Notes: a model not told the origin generated them from the sequence alone. A DNA stretch of 64,000 bases from Prochlorococcus sp. AG-355-N18 (GCA_003278535.1 QCEG01000004.1:1-64000), one strand, 5' to 3'; counted from the stretch's first letter, positions 27,351-38,105 are shown. Translations and numbers: made by a program.

Positions 27351-28955
27351 ATGTTGGGAACTTTGGGAGCTGGATTGTCCAATTTTCCTTGGTTATCTGC
27401 TTCAATTTTATTCCCAATTGGTAGTGCATTTGTGATACCTTTTTTCCCAGATAAAGGGGATGGCAAAGAGGTGAGATGGTTTGCATTGTCTATTGCATTA
27501 ATAACTTTTTTAATAACTGTAGGTTCATATATAAATGGCTTTGATATTAGTAATGAAAATGTTCAACTGAAAGAAAATATTAGCTGGCTCCCTGATTTAG
27601 GTCTTACGTGGTCTGTTGGCGCTGATGGCATGTCTATGCCGTTAATATTATTGACTAGTTTTATAACTGCTTTAGCAGTTCTTGCTGCATGGCCAGTCAA
27701 GTTCAAACCAAAGTTATTTTTCTTTTTGATATTGGTTATGGATGGTGGGCAAATCGCTGTGTTTGCAGTACAAGATATGCTTTTGTTCTTTCTAACTTGG
27801 GAACTTGAGTTAATTCCCGTTTATTTATTATTGGCTATATGGGGTGGCAAAAATCGACAATATGCAGCAACAAAATTCATTATTTATACAGCTGGTAGTT
27901 CTATCTTCATTCTTTTAGCAGCGTTAGCAATGGGTTTCTATGGTACAGAAATTCCTAACTTTGAGTTTTCTCACTTGGCAGCTCAAGATTTTAGTCAAAA
28001 ATTCCAAATATTATGTTATGTCGGGCTTTTAATTGCATTTGGAGTAAAACTACCAATAGTACCTCTTCATACTTGGCTTCCAGATGCTCATGGAGAGGCT
28101 ACAGCCCCTGTTCATATGCTTTTAGCAGGAATTTTATTAAAGATGGGAGGATATGCTCTTTTACGATTTAATGCACAATTATTACCCGTTGCTCATGCTC
28201 AATTTGCCCCATTATTAATAGTTCTAGGGGTAGTCAATATAATTTATGCTGCATTAACTTCTTTTGCTCAAAGAAATCTTAAAAGAAAAATTGCATATAG
28301 TTCGATAAGTCATATGGGTTTCGTTCTTATTGGTATAGGGAGTTTTAGTAGCCTTGGAACAAGTGGAGCTATGCTGCAAATGGTTAGTCATGGATTAATC
28401 GGTGCAAGTTTATTTTTTCTTGTTGGTGCCACCTATGACAGAACAAAGACTCTTAAACTTGATGAAATGAGTGGTGTAGGACAAAAAATGAGAATCATGT
28501 TTGCCCTATGGACTGCTTGCTCCCTTGCTTCACTAGCTTTGCCTGGTATGAGCGGATTTGTTTCCGAATTGATGGTATTTACAGGATTTGTTACTGATGA
28601 AGTGTATACACTTCCGTTTAGAGTAGTGATGGCTTCTTTAGCTGCTATCGGTGTAATACTTACTCCTATTTATCTACTGTCAATGTTACGAGAAATTTTC
28701 TTTGGTAAAGAAAATCCTAAATTGATCGAAGAACGAAAACTTATAGATGCAGAGCCAAGGGAAGTTTATATTATTGCTTGTTTACTTTTACCGATTATTG
28801 GAATAGGTTTGTACCCTAGATTAGTTACTGAAAGTTACATTGCATCTATCAATAATTTGGTCGATCGAGATTTAACTGCAGTTAAAAGTGCTGTGAAAAC
28901 AAAGATTTTTTCAGGAACTAAAACAAATGAGATCCTAAAAGCTCCAACTATATAA
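27351..28955 (+). CDS. ndhD: NDH-1 subunit 4 (NdhD)
   Basis: A proton-pumping subunit of about 534 residues with roughly 14 helices. [15 protein letters not shown] carries the key Glu, and [19 protein letters not shown] the family motif. The frame extends to a TTG at 27315, but ATG 27351 starts [18 protein letters not shown], matching NdhD, and is preferred. It follows ndhF by about 120 bases, giving the ndhF1-ndhD1 pair typical of cyanobacterial NDH-1L. Confidence 0.93.
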   Translation: MLGTLGAGLSNFPWLSASILFPIGSAFVIPFFPDKGDGKEVRWFALSIALITFLITVGSYINGFDISNENVQLKENISWLPDLGLTWSVGADGMSMPLILLTSFITALAVLAAWPVKFKPKLFFFLILVMDGGQIAVFAVQDMLLFFLTWELELIPVYLLLAIWGGKNRQYAATKFIIYTAGSSIFILLAALAMGFYGTEIPNFEFSHLAAQDFSQKFQILCYVGLLIAFGVKLPIVPLHTWLPDAHGEATAPVHMLLAGILLKMGGYALLRFNAQLLPVAHAQFAPLLIVLGVVNIIYAALTSFAQRNLKRKIAYSSISHMGFVLIGIGSFSSLGTSGAMLQMVSHGLIGASLFFLVGATYDRTKTLKLDEMSGVGQKMRIMFALWTACSLASLALPGMSGFVSELMVFTGFVTDEVYTLPFRVVMASLAAIGVILTPIYLLSMLREIFFGKENPKLIEERKLIDAEPREVYIIACLLLPIIGIGLYPRLVTESYIASINNLVDRDLTAVKSAVKTKIFSGTKTNEILKAPTI

Positions 28956-29078
28956 TTTTTAAAATTAATGCGATATTGTTTGGCATTAAATAATTAAGGG
29001 TATATCTTATATATAGTTATTACCATTTAAAAAATATCTAATTACAACCCTACTCATAGACGACAATTAGGGCCTAGA

Positions 29079-29900
29079 TTGTTGATTAAGTTTCTTCAAG
29101 ACGCCGCAGGTAAAGGTGATCTTGATCCATGGGATATTGATGTAATAAGTGTAATTGATAGTTTTTTAGAGGAATATTCACAATCTTTCGGCAGCAAATC
29201 ATCTAGCAAATGTTCCTATCATAAGGATTTATCTGAGACAAGCGAAGCTTTTTTTGCTGCTTCCGTACTAGTTAATTTAAAGGCTCAAGTTTTGGAATCT
29301 GATGTTTTTAAAGACAATTCTTCCGATTTTGAAGATGATTTTGACTTGGATGATCAAGATTGGATTGACCAAGAATTTGATATACCAAAATATCCTGAAA
29401 GATATCTAAGAAGGAGGTCAATAGCACAACCAATTCTCAAACGTACAACAACTCTGGGAGAACTGGTAAGTCAGTTAGAGTCTATTGCTGAAGTTATGGA
29501 AACCCAAGACCTTCTTCTAATGAAGAGAAAAAGAAATAAAAAATATTCAGATAAAGCTTTAATTTCTCAAGTGAAATCATTAGCGCATCGTGAGAAACTA
29601 CCGGAAACCACTAAAGCACTAGGTAAATTTATTGATGGGTGGGAAAAAGCATTACAGTGGACAGATTTTGAATATCTAGTTGAGAAATGGCAAACTGTTG
29701 TAAAAAATGATTTAGATAAAGATCGTTTGGGGGTTTTTTGGGCCTTGTTATTTTTATCATCTGAAAACAAAATTGAAATTAAACAAATTAACTCCTTATA
29801 TGGCCCAATTCAAATTAAAAGAATAATTCCTGAAGGAGGTTTAGCTCAATTGCCTATAGAGAATCTTGATGTAACCAAGACCGTCCCTTCTGCTGTTTAG
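29079..29900 (+). CDS. scpA: Segregation and condensation protein A
   Basis: A kleisin of about 273 residues that joins SMC and ScpB to form the chromosome condensin. The opening IKFLQDAAGKGDLDPWDIDVI is the ScpA N-terminal helix; an acidic linker (DDFDLDDQDWID) and C-terminal winged helix follow. The start is unclear: TTG occurs at 29079 and 29082, but the frame is open upstream to 29031 and codes GPRL before it, which is also conserved in cyanobacterial ScpA, so translation may begin further up at a non-standard codon. Confidence 0.82.
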   Translation: MLIKFLQDAAGKGDLDPWDIDVISVIDSFLEEYSQSFGSKSSSKCSYHKDLSETSEAFFAASVLVNLKAQVLESDVFKDNSSDFEDDFDLDDQDWIDQEFDIPKYPERYLRRRSIAQPILKRTTTLGELVSQLESIAEVMETQDLLLMKRKRNKKYSDKALISQVKSLAHREKLPETTKALGKFIDGWEKALQWTDFEYLVEKWQTVVKNDLDKDRLGVFWALLFLSSENKIEIKQINSLYGPIQIKRIIPEGGLAQLPIENLDVTKTVPSAV

Positions 29901-29948
29901 GAGCTTATTAGTCATAACGTATAATCTTTAAAAAGAGGTTTTGAATTC

Positions 29949-31127
29949 ATGAAGGCAATGATACTCGCTGCAGGTAAGGGTACACGTGTTCAGCCTATTA
30001 CGCATGTGATCCCGAAACCGATGATTCCGATTTTGCAAAAACCTGTTATGGAGTTTCTCTTGGAACTTTTAAGAGAACATAACTTTAAGGAAATAATGGT
30101 AAATGTTTCTCATTTGGCTGAAGAAATTGAAAATTATTTTAGGGATGGGCAAAGATTTGGAGTAGAAATTGCTTATAGTTTTGAAGGAAGAATTGAAGAT
30201 GGAGAATTAATAGGTGATGCTTTAGGATCCGCAGGAGGATTAAAAAAAATTCAGGATTTTCAAAATTTCTTTGATGAAACTTTTGTCGTTTTATGTGGTG
30301 ATGCTTTAGTTGATTTAGATTTAACTCAAGCTGTTAAAAAACATAAGCAGAAAGGAGCTATTGCGAGCTTAATAACAAAGAAGGTAACTAAAGATCAAGT
30401 ATCAAGTTACGGTGTCGTGGTTTCTGATGAAAACGGCCGTATAAAGGCTTTTCAGGAAAAACCAACAGTTGATCAAGCTTTAAGTGACTCTATAAATACA
30501 GGTATTTATCTTTTCGAACCCGAAATTTTTAATTACATACCTTCAGTAGAGAAATTTGATATTGGAGCTGATCTTTTCCCTAAACTTGTTGAAATGGATT
30601 TACCATTTTTTGCATTACCAATGGATTTTGAATGGGTAGATATTGGAAAAGTTCCTGATTATTGGAGTGCTATTAGAAATGTATTACAAGGTAAGGTAAG
30701 ACAAGTGCAAATACCAGGTAAGGAAATAAAACCCGGAGTTTTTACAGGCTTGAATGTAGCGGCTAACTGGGAAAAGGTTAATATTACCGGGCCAGTCTAT
30801 ATAGGAGGTATGACTAGGATTGAGGATGGAGCAACTATTATTGGCCCATCAATGATTGGACCAAGTTGTTGCATTTGTGAGGGGGCAACTATAGATAACT
30901 CAATTATCTTTGATTATTCAAAAATTGGTAAAGGTGTAAGACTTATTGATAAGTTAGTGTTCGGTAAATATTGTGTTGGGAAAAATGGAGATCATTTTGA
31001 TTTGCAAGATGCATCTTTAGATTGGTTAATAGCAGATTCAAGAAGATCTGATTTGACTGAGCCATCTCCTCAGCAGAAAGCTATGGCAGAATTATTAGGT
31101 ACTGATTTGATTAATATTCCAGACTAA
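29949..31127 (+). CDS. Sugar-phosphate nucleotidyltransferase with left-handed beta-helix tail
   Basis: A 392-residue NDP-sugar pyrophosphorylase. The N-terminal transferase domain starts KAMILAAGKGTRVQPIT and has VVLCGDALVDLDL; the C-terminal hexapeptide-repeat region (about 255-350) reads like VYIGGMTRIEDGATIIGPSM. Best fit is mannose-1-phosphate guanylyltransferase, giving GDP-mannose for envelope glycans, but glucose-1-phosphate transferases share the layout. AAAGAGG lies before the ATG. It overlaps metF 3' ends by 17 bases. Confidence 0.85.
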   Translation: MKAMILAAGKGTRVQPITHVIPKPMIPILQKPVMEFLLELLREHNFKEIMVNVSHLAEEIENYFRDGQRFGVEIAYSFEGRIEDGELIGDALGSAGGLKKIQDFQNFFDETFVVLCGDALVDLDLTQAVKKHKQKGAIASLITKKVTKDQVSSYGVVVSDENGRIKAFQEKPTVDQALSDSINTGIYLFEPEIFNYIPSVEKFDIGADLFPKLVEMDLPFFALPMDFEWVDIGKVPDYWSAIRNVLQGKVRQVQIPGKEIKPGVFTGLNVAANWEKVNITGPVYIGGMTRIEDGATIIGPSMIGPSCCICEGATIDNSIIFDYSKIGKGVRLIDKLVFGKYCVGKNGDHFDLQDASLDWLIADSRRSDLTEPSPQQKAMAELLGTDLINIPD

Positions 31128-32001
31128 GATCAGCTTTTACAATAATCTCAGGAATTAAATGCTCTGATTTTACTGCCATTAGATGAACACCATTTGCGAT
31201 ATTAATAAAATCATGAGCCTGTTCAGTTGCAATTTTAATACCTTCTTGTAAAGGCTCTTTGGCATCTTTAAGACGATTTAAGATATTTTCAGGGATATTT
31301 GCACCTGGAACGTATTTGTTTATAAAGAGAGCATTTTTGTAAGATTTTAATAGGAATACTCCTGCAATTACAGGAATTTCAAGAGGCTCGGCTATTTTTT
31401 TGCAGAAATCTATTAAATTTTCTTTTTCCATAACCATTTGAGTTTGTATAAATCTGGCTCCACTCTCTTTTTTCTTTCTTATTCTATTTTCTAAACTTTT
31501 TTTATTTCTGCAATTTGGATCAGCTGCAGCACCTGCAAAAATAAATGTTTTTTGATCGTCAAGTTCTCCTAGGGTAGGATCAATTCCTCTATTGAAAGCC
31601 TGAATTTGTTTGAGCAATCTAACAGACTCAAACTCATGCACGGCCTTGGCATCTTGTTGATCCCCAGCTTTTACTGAATCACCGGTAATGCATAAGATAT
31701 TTTTAATTCCTAAAGCATTTGCTCCCAGAATGTCCGATTGTAAAGCGATTTTATTACGATCTCTGCAAGAAATTTGCATTACTGGCTCTATTCCATTTTC
31801 CAGTAATAGTTTGGACATTGCCAAGCTGCACATTCTCATTACAGCTCTACTTCCATCGGTAATGTTAACAGCATGTACCTTATCTTTCAAAAGTTGTGCT
31901 ATCTTAATAGATCTTATGGGGCTTCCACCTCTTGGCGGCATTAACTCTGCCGTTATTACCTTAGATCTTTTTTCTAAAGTCTGCTGAAGTTTTGATTTCA
32001 A
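31111..32001 (-). CDS. metF: Methylenetetrahydrofolate reductase
   Basis: A 296-residue FAD-dependent TIM-barrel enzyme reducing 5,10-methylene-THF to 5-methyl-THF for methionine synthesis. The N-terminal ITAELMPPRGG, the segment CITGDSVKAGD and the region GARFIQTQMV with PVIAGVF are conserved. It is the bacterial-size enzyme without a regulatory domain. Divergent from pedR. Confidence 0.92.
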   Translation of the reverse strand: MKSKLQQTLEKRSKVITAELMPPRGGSPIRSIKIAQLLKDKVHAVNITDGSRAVMRMCSLAMSKLLLENGIEPVMQISCRDRNKIALQSDILGANALGIKNILCITGDSVKAGDQQDAKAVHEFESVRLLKQIQAFNRGIDPTLGELDDQKTFIFAGAAADPNCRNKKSLENRIRKKKESGARFIQTQMVMEKENLIDFCKKIAEPLEIPVIAGVFLLKSYKNALFINKYVPGANIPENILNRLKDAKEPLQEGIKIATEQAHDFINIANGVHLMAVKSEHLIPEIIVKADLSLEY

Positions 32002-32078
32002 TTGCTTTTGTTTTCTAGTTGGTTAACAAGTGTACTGAGATTGCTAAACTTAATTAATATAAAAAAGGAACTGTTTAA

Positions 32079-32357
32079 ATGCAAATGGTTGAAGAAGAAG
32101 TAAACAAAATTGATATGATGGGTCTCTCAGCAAGAGAGATGGAAATCATTGATCTCGTAGCCGATGGGCTTACAAATCAAGAAATTGCGGTAAAACTCAC
32201 TATTAGTAAAAGAACTGTTGATAATCATGTAAGTAATATGTTCACAAAAACTGGTTCTAAAAACAGAGTAGCACTTTTGAATTGGGCAATGGACAACGGA
32301 AAGATTTGTAGAGATGGGTTTAATTGTTGTACACTCCCAGACTCTGATCAAGATTAG
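32079..32357 (+). CDS. pedR: PedR-like LuxR-family redox regulator
   Basis: A 92-residue single-domain LuxR-type protein: LSAREMEIIDLVADGLTNQE, then ISKRTVDNHVSNMF as recognition helix. There is no receiver domain. It matches cyanobacterial PedR (Synechocystis Ssl0564), a thioredoxin-responsive regulator of high-light genes. Two or three Cys (DNGKICRDGFNCC) near the C-terminus fit redox control. The 3' end overlaps the next small gene on the other strand by 38 bases. Confidence 0.87.
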   Translation: MQMVEEEVNKIDMMGLSAREMEIIDLVADGLTNQEIAVKLTISKRTVDNHVSNMFTKTGSKNRVALLNWAMDNGKICRDGFNCCTLPDSDQD

Positions 32358-32508
32358 TATGACCCTTTACTTTTTTTGTATCTTTAGCCAAATCAATTAG
32401 ACAATAATTTGTAGAACATAATTCAAAGAGTTCAGCATATGCAATACATGCATCCTTTTCTGAATCTACGAATCTCAATATTCCTTCTTTGTCGTAAAGA
32501 CCATACAT
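32320..32508 (-). CDS. Small conserved-type hypothetical protein (62 aa)
   Basis: A 62-residue frame starting MYGLYDKEGILRFVDSEKDA, which from memory recurs in marine picocyanobacteria as a short protein with the pattern GLYD..G.LRFV.S...A..YAELF. The domain is not named. The last dozen codons overlap the end of pedR tail to tail, so antisense effects between the transcripts are possible. Moderate confidence that it is translated. Confidence 0.6.
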   Translation of the reverse strand: MYGLYDKEGILRFVDSEKDACIAYAELFELCSTNYCLIDLAKDTKKVKGHTNLDQSLGVYNN

Positions 32509-32598
32509 CTGAAGAAAATAAAAATAAGTTTGCTTAAATATAAAGAAAATATAAAGGATGAGTGGCTCCTCTGCCTAGTTTCTTTTTAAAGTTGTTTA

Positions 32599-33072
32599 TT
32601 ATTCTTTGTTCCATCCTGAAAAAGGATTGTTGGCAAGACTGAAATTGGAGTAATGGGTCAGCCCAGTAATTTCTTTTGAAATGAAAGATGGAAGAATTAA
32701 ATCTTCTTCTTCATTAGAAAGTTCAATTTCTGCAATTTCAAGTGGATAATTATTTTCTTTAAAGCAATCTATAATCCAAGATTTTTTTTCAATTTCTAAT
32801 AAGTATCTATCTTTTTTAATTGTGTTTGAAAGATTTGACATTATTGTTTCAGCATCGCTTCGTGGAATGGAGTATTCAAATTCAAAGTTGGTAAAACCCT
32901 TGATATGTTTTTTAAGTGTAATTTTAGAGTTTTTGCCTATAAGCCTTATCCTAATAATCCAACCATCTAAACTTTTGGAAAAATATCCTTGTTCAATATA
33001 AACTTTTTTATTTATGAATTCTTTCCAATTATCATTTTTTATAAGAAATCTTCTTTCTATCTCAAAGGCCAT
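32599..33072 (-). CDS. CYTH-domain protein
   Basis: A 157-residue single-domain CYTH (triphosphate tunnel) protein. It opens MAFEIERRFLI, giving the signature E-x-E followed by Arg in place of the usual Lys, and has further paired charged strands such as WIIRIRLIGKNSKITLKKHIK and LEIAEIEL. Bacterial relatives hydrolyse tripolyphosphate or NTPs. Its ATG directly follows the NAD kinase stop, so it is the last gene of the ndh-nadK run. Confidence 0.88.
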   Translation of the reverse strand: MAFEIERRFLIKNDNWKEFINKKVYIEQGYFSKSLDGWIIRIRLIGKNSKITLKKHIKGFTNFEFEYSIPRSDAETIMSNLSNTIKKDRYLLEIEKKSWIIDCFKENNYPLEIAEIELSNEEEDLILPSFISKEITGLTHYSNFSLANNPFSGWNKE

Positions 33073-33984
33073 TTAATTTTTGAAATTATTTGGAGACAAA
33101 TCGCCTTTCCAATCTAGTTTTTTTATTAAAGTATTATAGTAACTTGTGCTTTTTTTAAACTTTATTATTTTGCAGGGTGATTTACCTTTCTTGATCTCAC
33201 AATAATAATTTTCCTTAATGGTCATACATTTTGAACCGTCAGTCCATAATTTAATTTCCCCTTTACTTTTTTTTACTGGCTTAATGATTACCATACTTGT
33301 ATTAGGTATGATGATTGGTCTACTAGCCAAACTCATTGGGCATATAGGGTTAATAATCATTCCATCTATACTTGGATGTACTATTGGACCTCCTGCAGCC
33401 ATTGAGTAGGCTGTTGAACCCGTAGTTGTAGCTACAATCAATCCATCACCTTTATATTCATTTACCTTCTCATTATCTATTTCAATTTGTATTTGGTTGG
33501 TGGGAGAAATATCTTCTTCAACTGATTTAAAATAAAAATCATTTAAGGCGTTATAGCTTTTTATTATTTTTTTCTCAGAACTTGTCCCCTCAATACAAAC
33601 ATTACAATTTAATCTATTACGAAAGTCAATTAAATATTCTTCGTTTTCAAGGATTTTAATAAAAGATTTGTCAAATAAAAATTCTTTCTCTTGAGTAAGA
33701 AACCCCAAATTACCTCCAATATTAATACTCAATAAAGGAATATCATAATCAGCTAATGCATTTGCACATTTCAGGAAGGTTCCATCTCCACCAAGAACTA
33801 TGCCAATATTCGGCTGTAATTTGAGATTACAAAAATATTTTTCAATTTCATCTTTATGAAAATCACTTTCAAATCTTTTTGATTGTATATTTTTTGCTTT
33901 TAGGACTTCTTCACAAAATTTAGAAGCCTCTTGAGCTATAGAACTATCTGAACGATATACAATAAGCACCAATGAAAGTTTCAT
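33073..33984 (-). CDS. nadK: NAD kinase
   Basis: A 303-residue NAD+ kinase making NADP+. [10 protein letters not shown] is the diphosphate-binding motif, NLGFLTQ follows, and the NE/D-type motif is replaced by [24 protein letters not shown], the conserved core. Cyanobacteria usually have two NAD kinases; this one follows ndhE by only 9 bases, in keeping with the known ndhAIGE-nadK order, and links NADP supply to photosynthetic electron flow. Confidence 0.93.
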   Translation of the reverse strand: MKLSLVLIVYRSDSSIAQEASKFCEEVLKAKNIQSKRFESDFHKDEIEKYFCNLKLQPNIGIVLGGDGTFLKCANALADYDIPLLSINIGGNLGFLTQEKEFLFDKSFIKILENEEYLIDFRNRLNCNVCIEGTSSEKKIIKSYNALNDFYFKSVEEDISPTNQIQIEIDNEKVNEYKGDGLIVATTTGSTAYSMAAGGPIVHPSIDGMIINPICPMSLASRPIIIPNTSMVIIKPVKKSKGEIKLWTDGSKCMTIKENYYCEIKKGKSPCKIIKFKKSTSYYNTLIKKLDWKGDLSPNNFKN

Positions 33985-33993
33985 TTAGTGGTT

Positions 33994-34314
33994 TTACCAT
34001 TTTAATAAATTAAAACTTTCCATATCTACAGTCACCCTATTCCTGTAAAGAGATAACAAGATAGCTAATCCAACTGCTGCTTCTGCCGCAGCTACAGTAA
34101 TCACAAAAATTGTAAAAACTTGTCCTTGAATTAAATTATTATCAACATAGGAAGAAAACGCCATTAAGTTTATATTTACTGCATTTAGCATTAACTCAAT
34201 GCTCATAAGAACTCTTACTGCATTTCTGCTATTTAATAATCCCCAAATACCAATACAAAATAGTGCTGAAGAAACTATTAAAAAGGCTTGAAGAGGAATT
34301 GATTCTAAATTCAT
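33994..34314 (-). CDS. ndhE: NDH-1 subunit 4L (NdhE)
   Basis: A 106-residue membrane subunit with three helices, homologous to Nuo[16 protein letters not shown] contains the conserved Glu of the proton path, and [18 protein letters not shown] the second. It belongs to the ndhA-ndhI-ndhG-ndhE operon, 18 bases after ndhG. Confidence 0.95.
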   Translation of the reverse strand: MNLESIPLQAFLIVSSALFCIGIWGLLNSRNAVRVLMSIELMLNAVNINLMAFSSYVDNNLIQGQVFTIFVITVAAAEAAVGLAILLSLYRNRVTVDMESFNLLKW

Positions 34315-34332
34315 AATAAGTAATACAAAAGG

Positions 34333-34932
34333 TTAATTTTTATTTGTAAGTAATGGTTCTGATGATTTTTCAATTAACTCTTGATCAACAGGTAGTCCTG
34401 TCGAAATATCTTTGCTCATTACATCTCTTCTAGCTAAAACAATAGCCCCAATCATTGCCATTAAAAGTAGGACTGAAGCTACTTCAAATGGGAGTAAATA
34501 ATCACTAAAAAGATGTTCACCAATCCTAATAGTTGATTCTTCTCCAATAGAGTTTTGAGGAGTTGATAAGCTCCATACATTGGTCAAGTCAACTCTTATT
34601 AAGAGGCTTAGAAGGGTTAAACATATCGATGTTGATATAACTCTTCTCGATTTGATGTCATTAATAGGTTTTAAATCTTCTTTTTTATTGACTAGCATTA
34701 TTGCAAAAATTATTAATACATTCACTGCACCCACATAAACTAAAACTTGAGCCGCAGCAACAAAACTTGCATTTAATAGAAGATATAATCCTGCAACACT
34801 CATGAAAACTCCACCAAGCAGAAATGCTGAATAAACAATACTTTCGAGCAACACAACACCAAGTGCTCCAATAATGACAACTAAAGATAAAACTGTAAAA
34901 CAAATAAATTGTGTTGTTATGGCAATGGACAT
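34333..34932 (-). CDS. ndhG: NDH-1 subunit 6 (NdhG)
   Basis: A 199-residue NuoJ-type membrane subunit with five helices; SAFLLGGVFMSVAGLYLLLN and VAAAQVLVYVGAVNVLIIFA are the conserved second and third helices. The C-terminal tail is short and acidic. It lies 13 bases after ndhI in the operon. Confidence 0.95.
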   Translation of the reverse strand: MSIAITTQFICFTVLSLVVIIGALGVVLLESIVYSAFLLGGVFMSVAGLYLLLNASFVAAAQVLVYVGAVNVLIIFAIMLVNKKEDLKPINDIKSRRVISTSICLTLLSLLIRVDLTNVWSLSTPQNSIGEESTIRIGEHLFSDYLLPFEVASVLLLMAMIGAIVLARRDVMSKDISTGLPVDQELIEKSSEPLLTNKN

Positions 34933-34945
34933 AAATTAATGTGAA

Positions 34946-35572
34946 TTAATTGTTTGGATTAGAAACTTTATCTTTATTTTCATTGGATTCAGGCCTCATC
35001 CAATCATAAACTTCTTCCGGTAATTTACCAACTCTTGCATCTGAAGCTGGGATTTCATGAGGGTCCATGACACCTTTAGGAAGATAGGCAAGTTCTCTTA
35101 GAGGTTTAACTGAAGGATCTGTTGTGACATTTGTGGGTAGTCTGCCAAGTGCGACATTGTCGAAATTTAAATTGTGCCTGTCAAAAGTAGCTAATTCATA
35201 TTCTTCGGTCATTGACAGACAATTAGTTGGGCAATATTCAACACAATTTCCGCAAAAAATACAAACTCCAAAATCTATTGAATAATTTCTAAGTTCCTTT
35301 TTTTTGGTTTCTTTATTCATTACCCAATCAACTACTGGGAGATTTATAGGACATACTCTCACACAAACTTCACAAGCAATACATTTATCAAATTCATAAT
35401 GTATCCTTCCTCTATATCTTTCAGAAGGTATTAATTTTTCATATGGATATTGAACAGTAACTGGTCTTCTTCGAAGATGATCAAAAGTTACCGATATACC
35501 ATTGTATAAATATTTGCCAGCATTAAATGCTTCTTTGATATAGCTATTTATTTGTTGAAGGAAATTGTTCAT
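34946..35572 (-). CDS. ndhI: NDH-1 subunit I, two [4Fe-4S] ferredoxin
   Basis: A 208-residue peripheral-arm subunit with two cluster motifs, [12 protein letters not shown] and [12 protein letters not shown], which carry electrons to plastoquinone. The N-terminal amphipathic segment and [21 protein letters not shown] are typical. The C-terminal extension after about 160 is a cyanobacterial feature. It follows ndhA by about 70 bases. Confidence 0.96.
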   Translation of the reverse strand: MNNFLQQINSYIKEAFNAGKYLYNGISVTFDHLRRRPVTVQYPYEKLIPSERYRGRIHYEFDKCIACEVCVRVCPINLPVVDWVMNKETKKKELRNYSIDFGVCIFCGNCVEYCPTNCLSMTEEYELATFDRHNLNFDNVALGRLPTNVTTDPSVKPLRELAYLPKGVMDPHEIPASDARVGKLPEEVYDWMRPESNENKDKVSNPNN

Positions 35573-35640
35573 TTCGAAGAATTTACTTAGTTATTTTATT
35601 TTAGTGGATTAATTTTAAATTTAAGTATTTCTACTTAAAT

Positions 35641-36759
35641 TTAACCACCAAAGAATTGCGGAAAAGCAAGTTTTAATCCTGCTGTTATCAAAAGATTAGC
35701 AAGAGAAATTGGCAGAAGAAACTTCCATCCTAGATCTAAGAGTTGATCAATTCTTACTCTAGGAGTTGTCCAACGTAATAATATTGCAATAAAAACTAAA
35801 AGATATGCTTTCAGTACAGTCATTACAATTCCTATTGATGCAGTGAAAACCTGAATAAAGGGTGCATTAATAGGTAAATTAAGAAACTTAGCTATTAATT
35901 CAACTGGGATAGGAAAACCCCATCCTCCCAAATAAAGTATTGATACTAATAAAGCGGAAAGAATTAAATTAATGTAACTACCCAGGTAGAACAATGCGAA
36001 TTTCATCCCTGCATATTCAGTTTGATATCCCGCAACTAATTCTTCTTCAGCTTCGGGTAAGTCAAACGGAAGTCTCTCACATTCTGCAAGAGCACAAATC
36101 CAAAAGACTATAAAACCAACTGGTTGTCTCCATATATTCCAACTTAGGATTCCAGCACCACTTTGTTGGTTGACAATGTCAACAGTACTTAAAGAATTTG
36201 TCATTAGTACGATAGCCAGTACAGATAAAGCTAAAGGAATTTCATAACTTATTGATTGTGCCGCTGCTCTTAATCCTCCTAATAAAGAATACTTATTATT
36301 TGATGCGTATCCGCTCATAAGAAGACCAATTGGTTGAATACTGCTTAAAGCAATCCATAGGAAAATTCCAATGCCAACATTACTTATTAAAAGGTTTTGT
36401 CCAAAAGGAACAATTAGCCAGGACAGAATCACTGGGACAAGAACTAATATAGGTCCTGCAGTGAAGAGAATCCCATCCGCTTTGGCAGGAATAATATCTT
36501 CTTTGACAAGTAACTTAAGACCATCTGCAATTGGTTGGAGGACGCCGAGCGCTCCAGCATATTCTGGACCTATTCTTTGTTGAGCAGCAGCAGATATTTT
36601 TCTTTCAAGCCAAACTGTTACTAAAACGCCAACAACTGCCGCTACCAAAACCAAAAGCATAGGAAGAGGGAGCCATATTATATGAGCGATTTCGCTGGAA
36701 AGGCCAAAACCTTTTAAGAATTCATTAAAACTATATTCGAGATCTAATCCGTATTCCAA
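35641..36759 (-). CDS. ndhA: NDH-1 subunit 1 (NdhA)
   Basis: A 372-residue NuoH-type subunit with eight to nine helices at the quinone site. [21 protein letters not shown] and the segment [18 protein letters not shown] are diagnostic; the many acidic residues there form the link between quinone reduction and proton pumping. It is the first ndh gene of the operon and follows gltA. Confidence 0.96.
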   Translation of the reverse strand: MEYGLDLEYSFNEFLKGFGLSSEIAHIIWLPLPMLLVLVAAVVGVLVTVWLERKISAAAQQRIGPEYAGALGVLQPIADGLKLLVKEDIIPAKADGILFTAGPILVLVPVILSWLIVPFGQNLLISNVGIGIFLWIALSSIQPIGLLMSGYASNNKYSLLGGLRAAAQSISYEIPLALSVLAIVLMTNSLSTVDIVNQQSGAGILSWNIWRQPVGFIVFWICALAECERLPFDLPEAEEELVAGYQTEYAGMKFALFYLGSYINLILSALLVSILYLGGWGFPIPVELIAKFLNLPINAPFIQVFTASIGIVMTVLKAYLLVFIAILLRWTTPRVRIDQLLDLGWKFLLPISLANLLITAGLKLAFPQFFGG

Positions 36760-36834
36760 AATTTTTATGTTATTTACTTAATAGATTAACTCTTCACAAA
36801 CAATATGTGTGTTTTTTATGAAAAGCTGCAAATA

Positions 36835-37980
36835 TTATTCTCTACTTTCTAAGCTGATCCAATCTCTTGGTGCTGAACCTGTATAGATTTGGGATGGTCT
36901 GAAAATTCTATTTGCTCCAAGTTGCTCTCTCCAATGAGCTAACCAACCAGCCACTCTAGATATGGCAAAAATTGGAGTAAATAAATCACGAGGAATACCA
37001 AGTTTTCTATAAACAAGGCCAGAATAAAAATCCACGTTAGGGAATATACCCTTAGGTCCAAGTCTTGGTATTGCCTCTGCCTCAAGTGATTTAGCAACTT
37101 CATACATTTCATCTGCTCCAAATCTAATAAAAAGTTCTTCTGCAAGTTTTTGAAGAATAATTGCTCTTGGATCTTTGACTTTATATTCTCTGTGGCCAAA
37201 GCCCATTATCTTAGTTTTATTTTTTATTGCATTATCTAAAAAAGACCCAGCATTTTCTGGGATTTTAATCTCTTCTAACATCGCAATCACATCCTCGTTT
37301 GCTCCTCCATGCAATGGGCCAGCTAAGGTTCCTACTGCAGAGGCGATGACAGCATATGGATCTGTAAGAGTACTTGCAGTCACTCTAGCGCTAAATGTAC
37401 TTGCGTTTAAACTATGTTCGGCATGTAGAATTAAGCACCTATCAAAAACTTTTGCGGCTATAGGATCTTGTTCTTTTTCAGTCAACATGTAAAGAAAATT
37501 TGATGAATAAGTTAGATCATCTCTAGGTTGAATTGGGTCTTGTCCTTTTCTAATAAGTTGGAACGCTGCAATCATTGTGGGTATTTTTGCTATTAGTCTT
37601 ATCACTGCGTTGTAGATGTAATTAGGATCATCTATTGCTCTACGCGAATAGAAGAGCCCCAAAGAAGCTGCACTAGATTGAAGAGCATCCATAGGATGAC
37701 CAGTTGCAGGGAAACATTTCATCATATCTCTAACTCTAAAACTTAACCTTCGATGCATCTGAACTTCTTGCTCGAAATCTCTTAGTTGAATAGTTGTGGG
37801 CAATTCACCCCAAATCAATAGGTAAGCGGTTTCTAAAAAACTGCTTTTTTTGGATAGTTCTTCAATGGAATAGCCTCTGTACAATAATTTACCTTTGTTG
37901 CCGTCAATATCACATATGGATGAATTAGTAACAGGGACACCCTCTAATCCTGGTTTTAAAATTAGTTTGTTACTATCCAA
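36835..37980 (-). CDS. gltA: Citrate synthase
   Basis: A 381-residue type I citrate synthase of the short bacterial kind, which makes citrate from oxaloacetate and acetyl-CoA in the biosynthetic TCA branch. Catalytic residues are visible in LHAEHSLNAS, GFGHREYKVKDPRA and FPNVDFYSGL. Methylcitrate synthases look similar, but no propionate genes are near. It is transcribed toward ndhA. Confidence 0.93.
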   Translation of the reverse strand: MDSNKLILKPGLEGVPVTNSSICDIDGNKGKLLYRGYSIEELSKKSSFLETAYLLIWGELPTTIQLRDFEQEVQMHRRLSFRVRDMMKCFPATGHPMDALQSSAASLGLFYSRRAIDDPNYIYNAVIRLIAKIPTMIAAFQLIRKGQDPIQPRDDLTYSSNFLYMLTEKEQDPIAAKVFDRCLILHAEHSLNASTFSARVTASTLTDPYAVIASAVGTLAGPLHGGANEDVIAMLEEIKIPENAGSFLDNAIKNKTKIMGFGHREYKVKDPRAIILQKLAEELFIRFGADEMYEVAKSLEAEAIPRLGPKGIFPNVDFYSGLVYRKLGIPRDLFTPIFAISRVAGWLAHWREQLGANRIFRPSQIYTGSAPRDWISLESRE

Positions 37981-38105
37981 TTGCTTAATTCAATATCAAA
38001 TACTTATAGATTAAAGATAGTCAAATAATTTTTAATTAACCACAAGATATTAACTTCGCAAAAATTAAAATGATTGTTTTTGAAGCTTGTTTGAATAAAT
38101 TTAAT

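Noticed and set aside
36371-36583. 70-codon plus-strand frame inside ndhA
   Set aside because: Shadow frame opposite a conserved membrane subunit; no independent evidence.
38040-38105. Tiny plus-strand frame starting ATGATTGTTTTT
   Set aside because: About 16 codons of AT-rich sequence with no ribosome binding site or known small photosystem peptide pattern.
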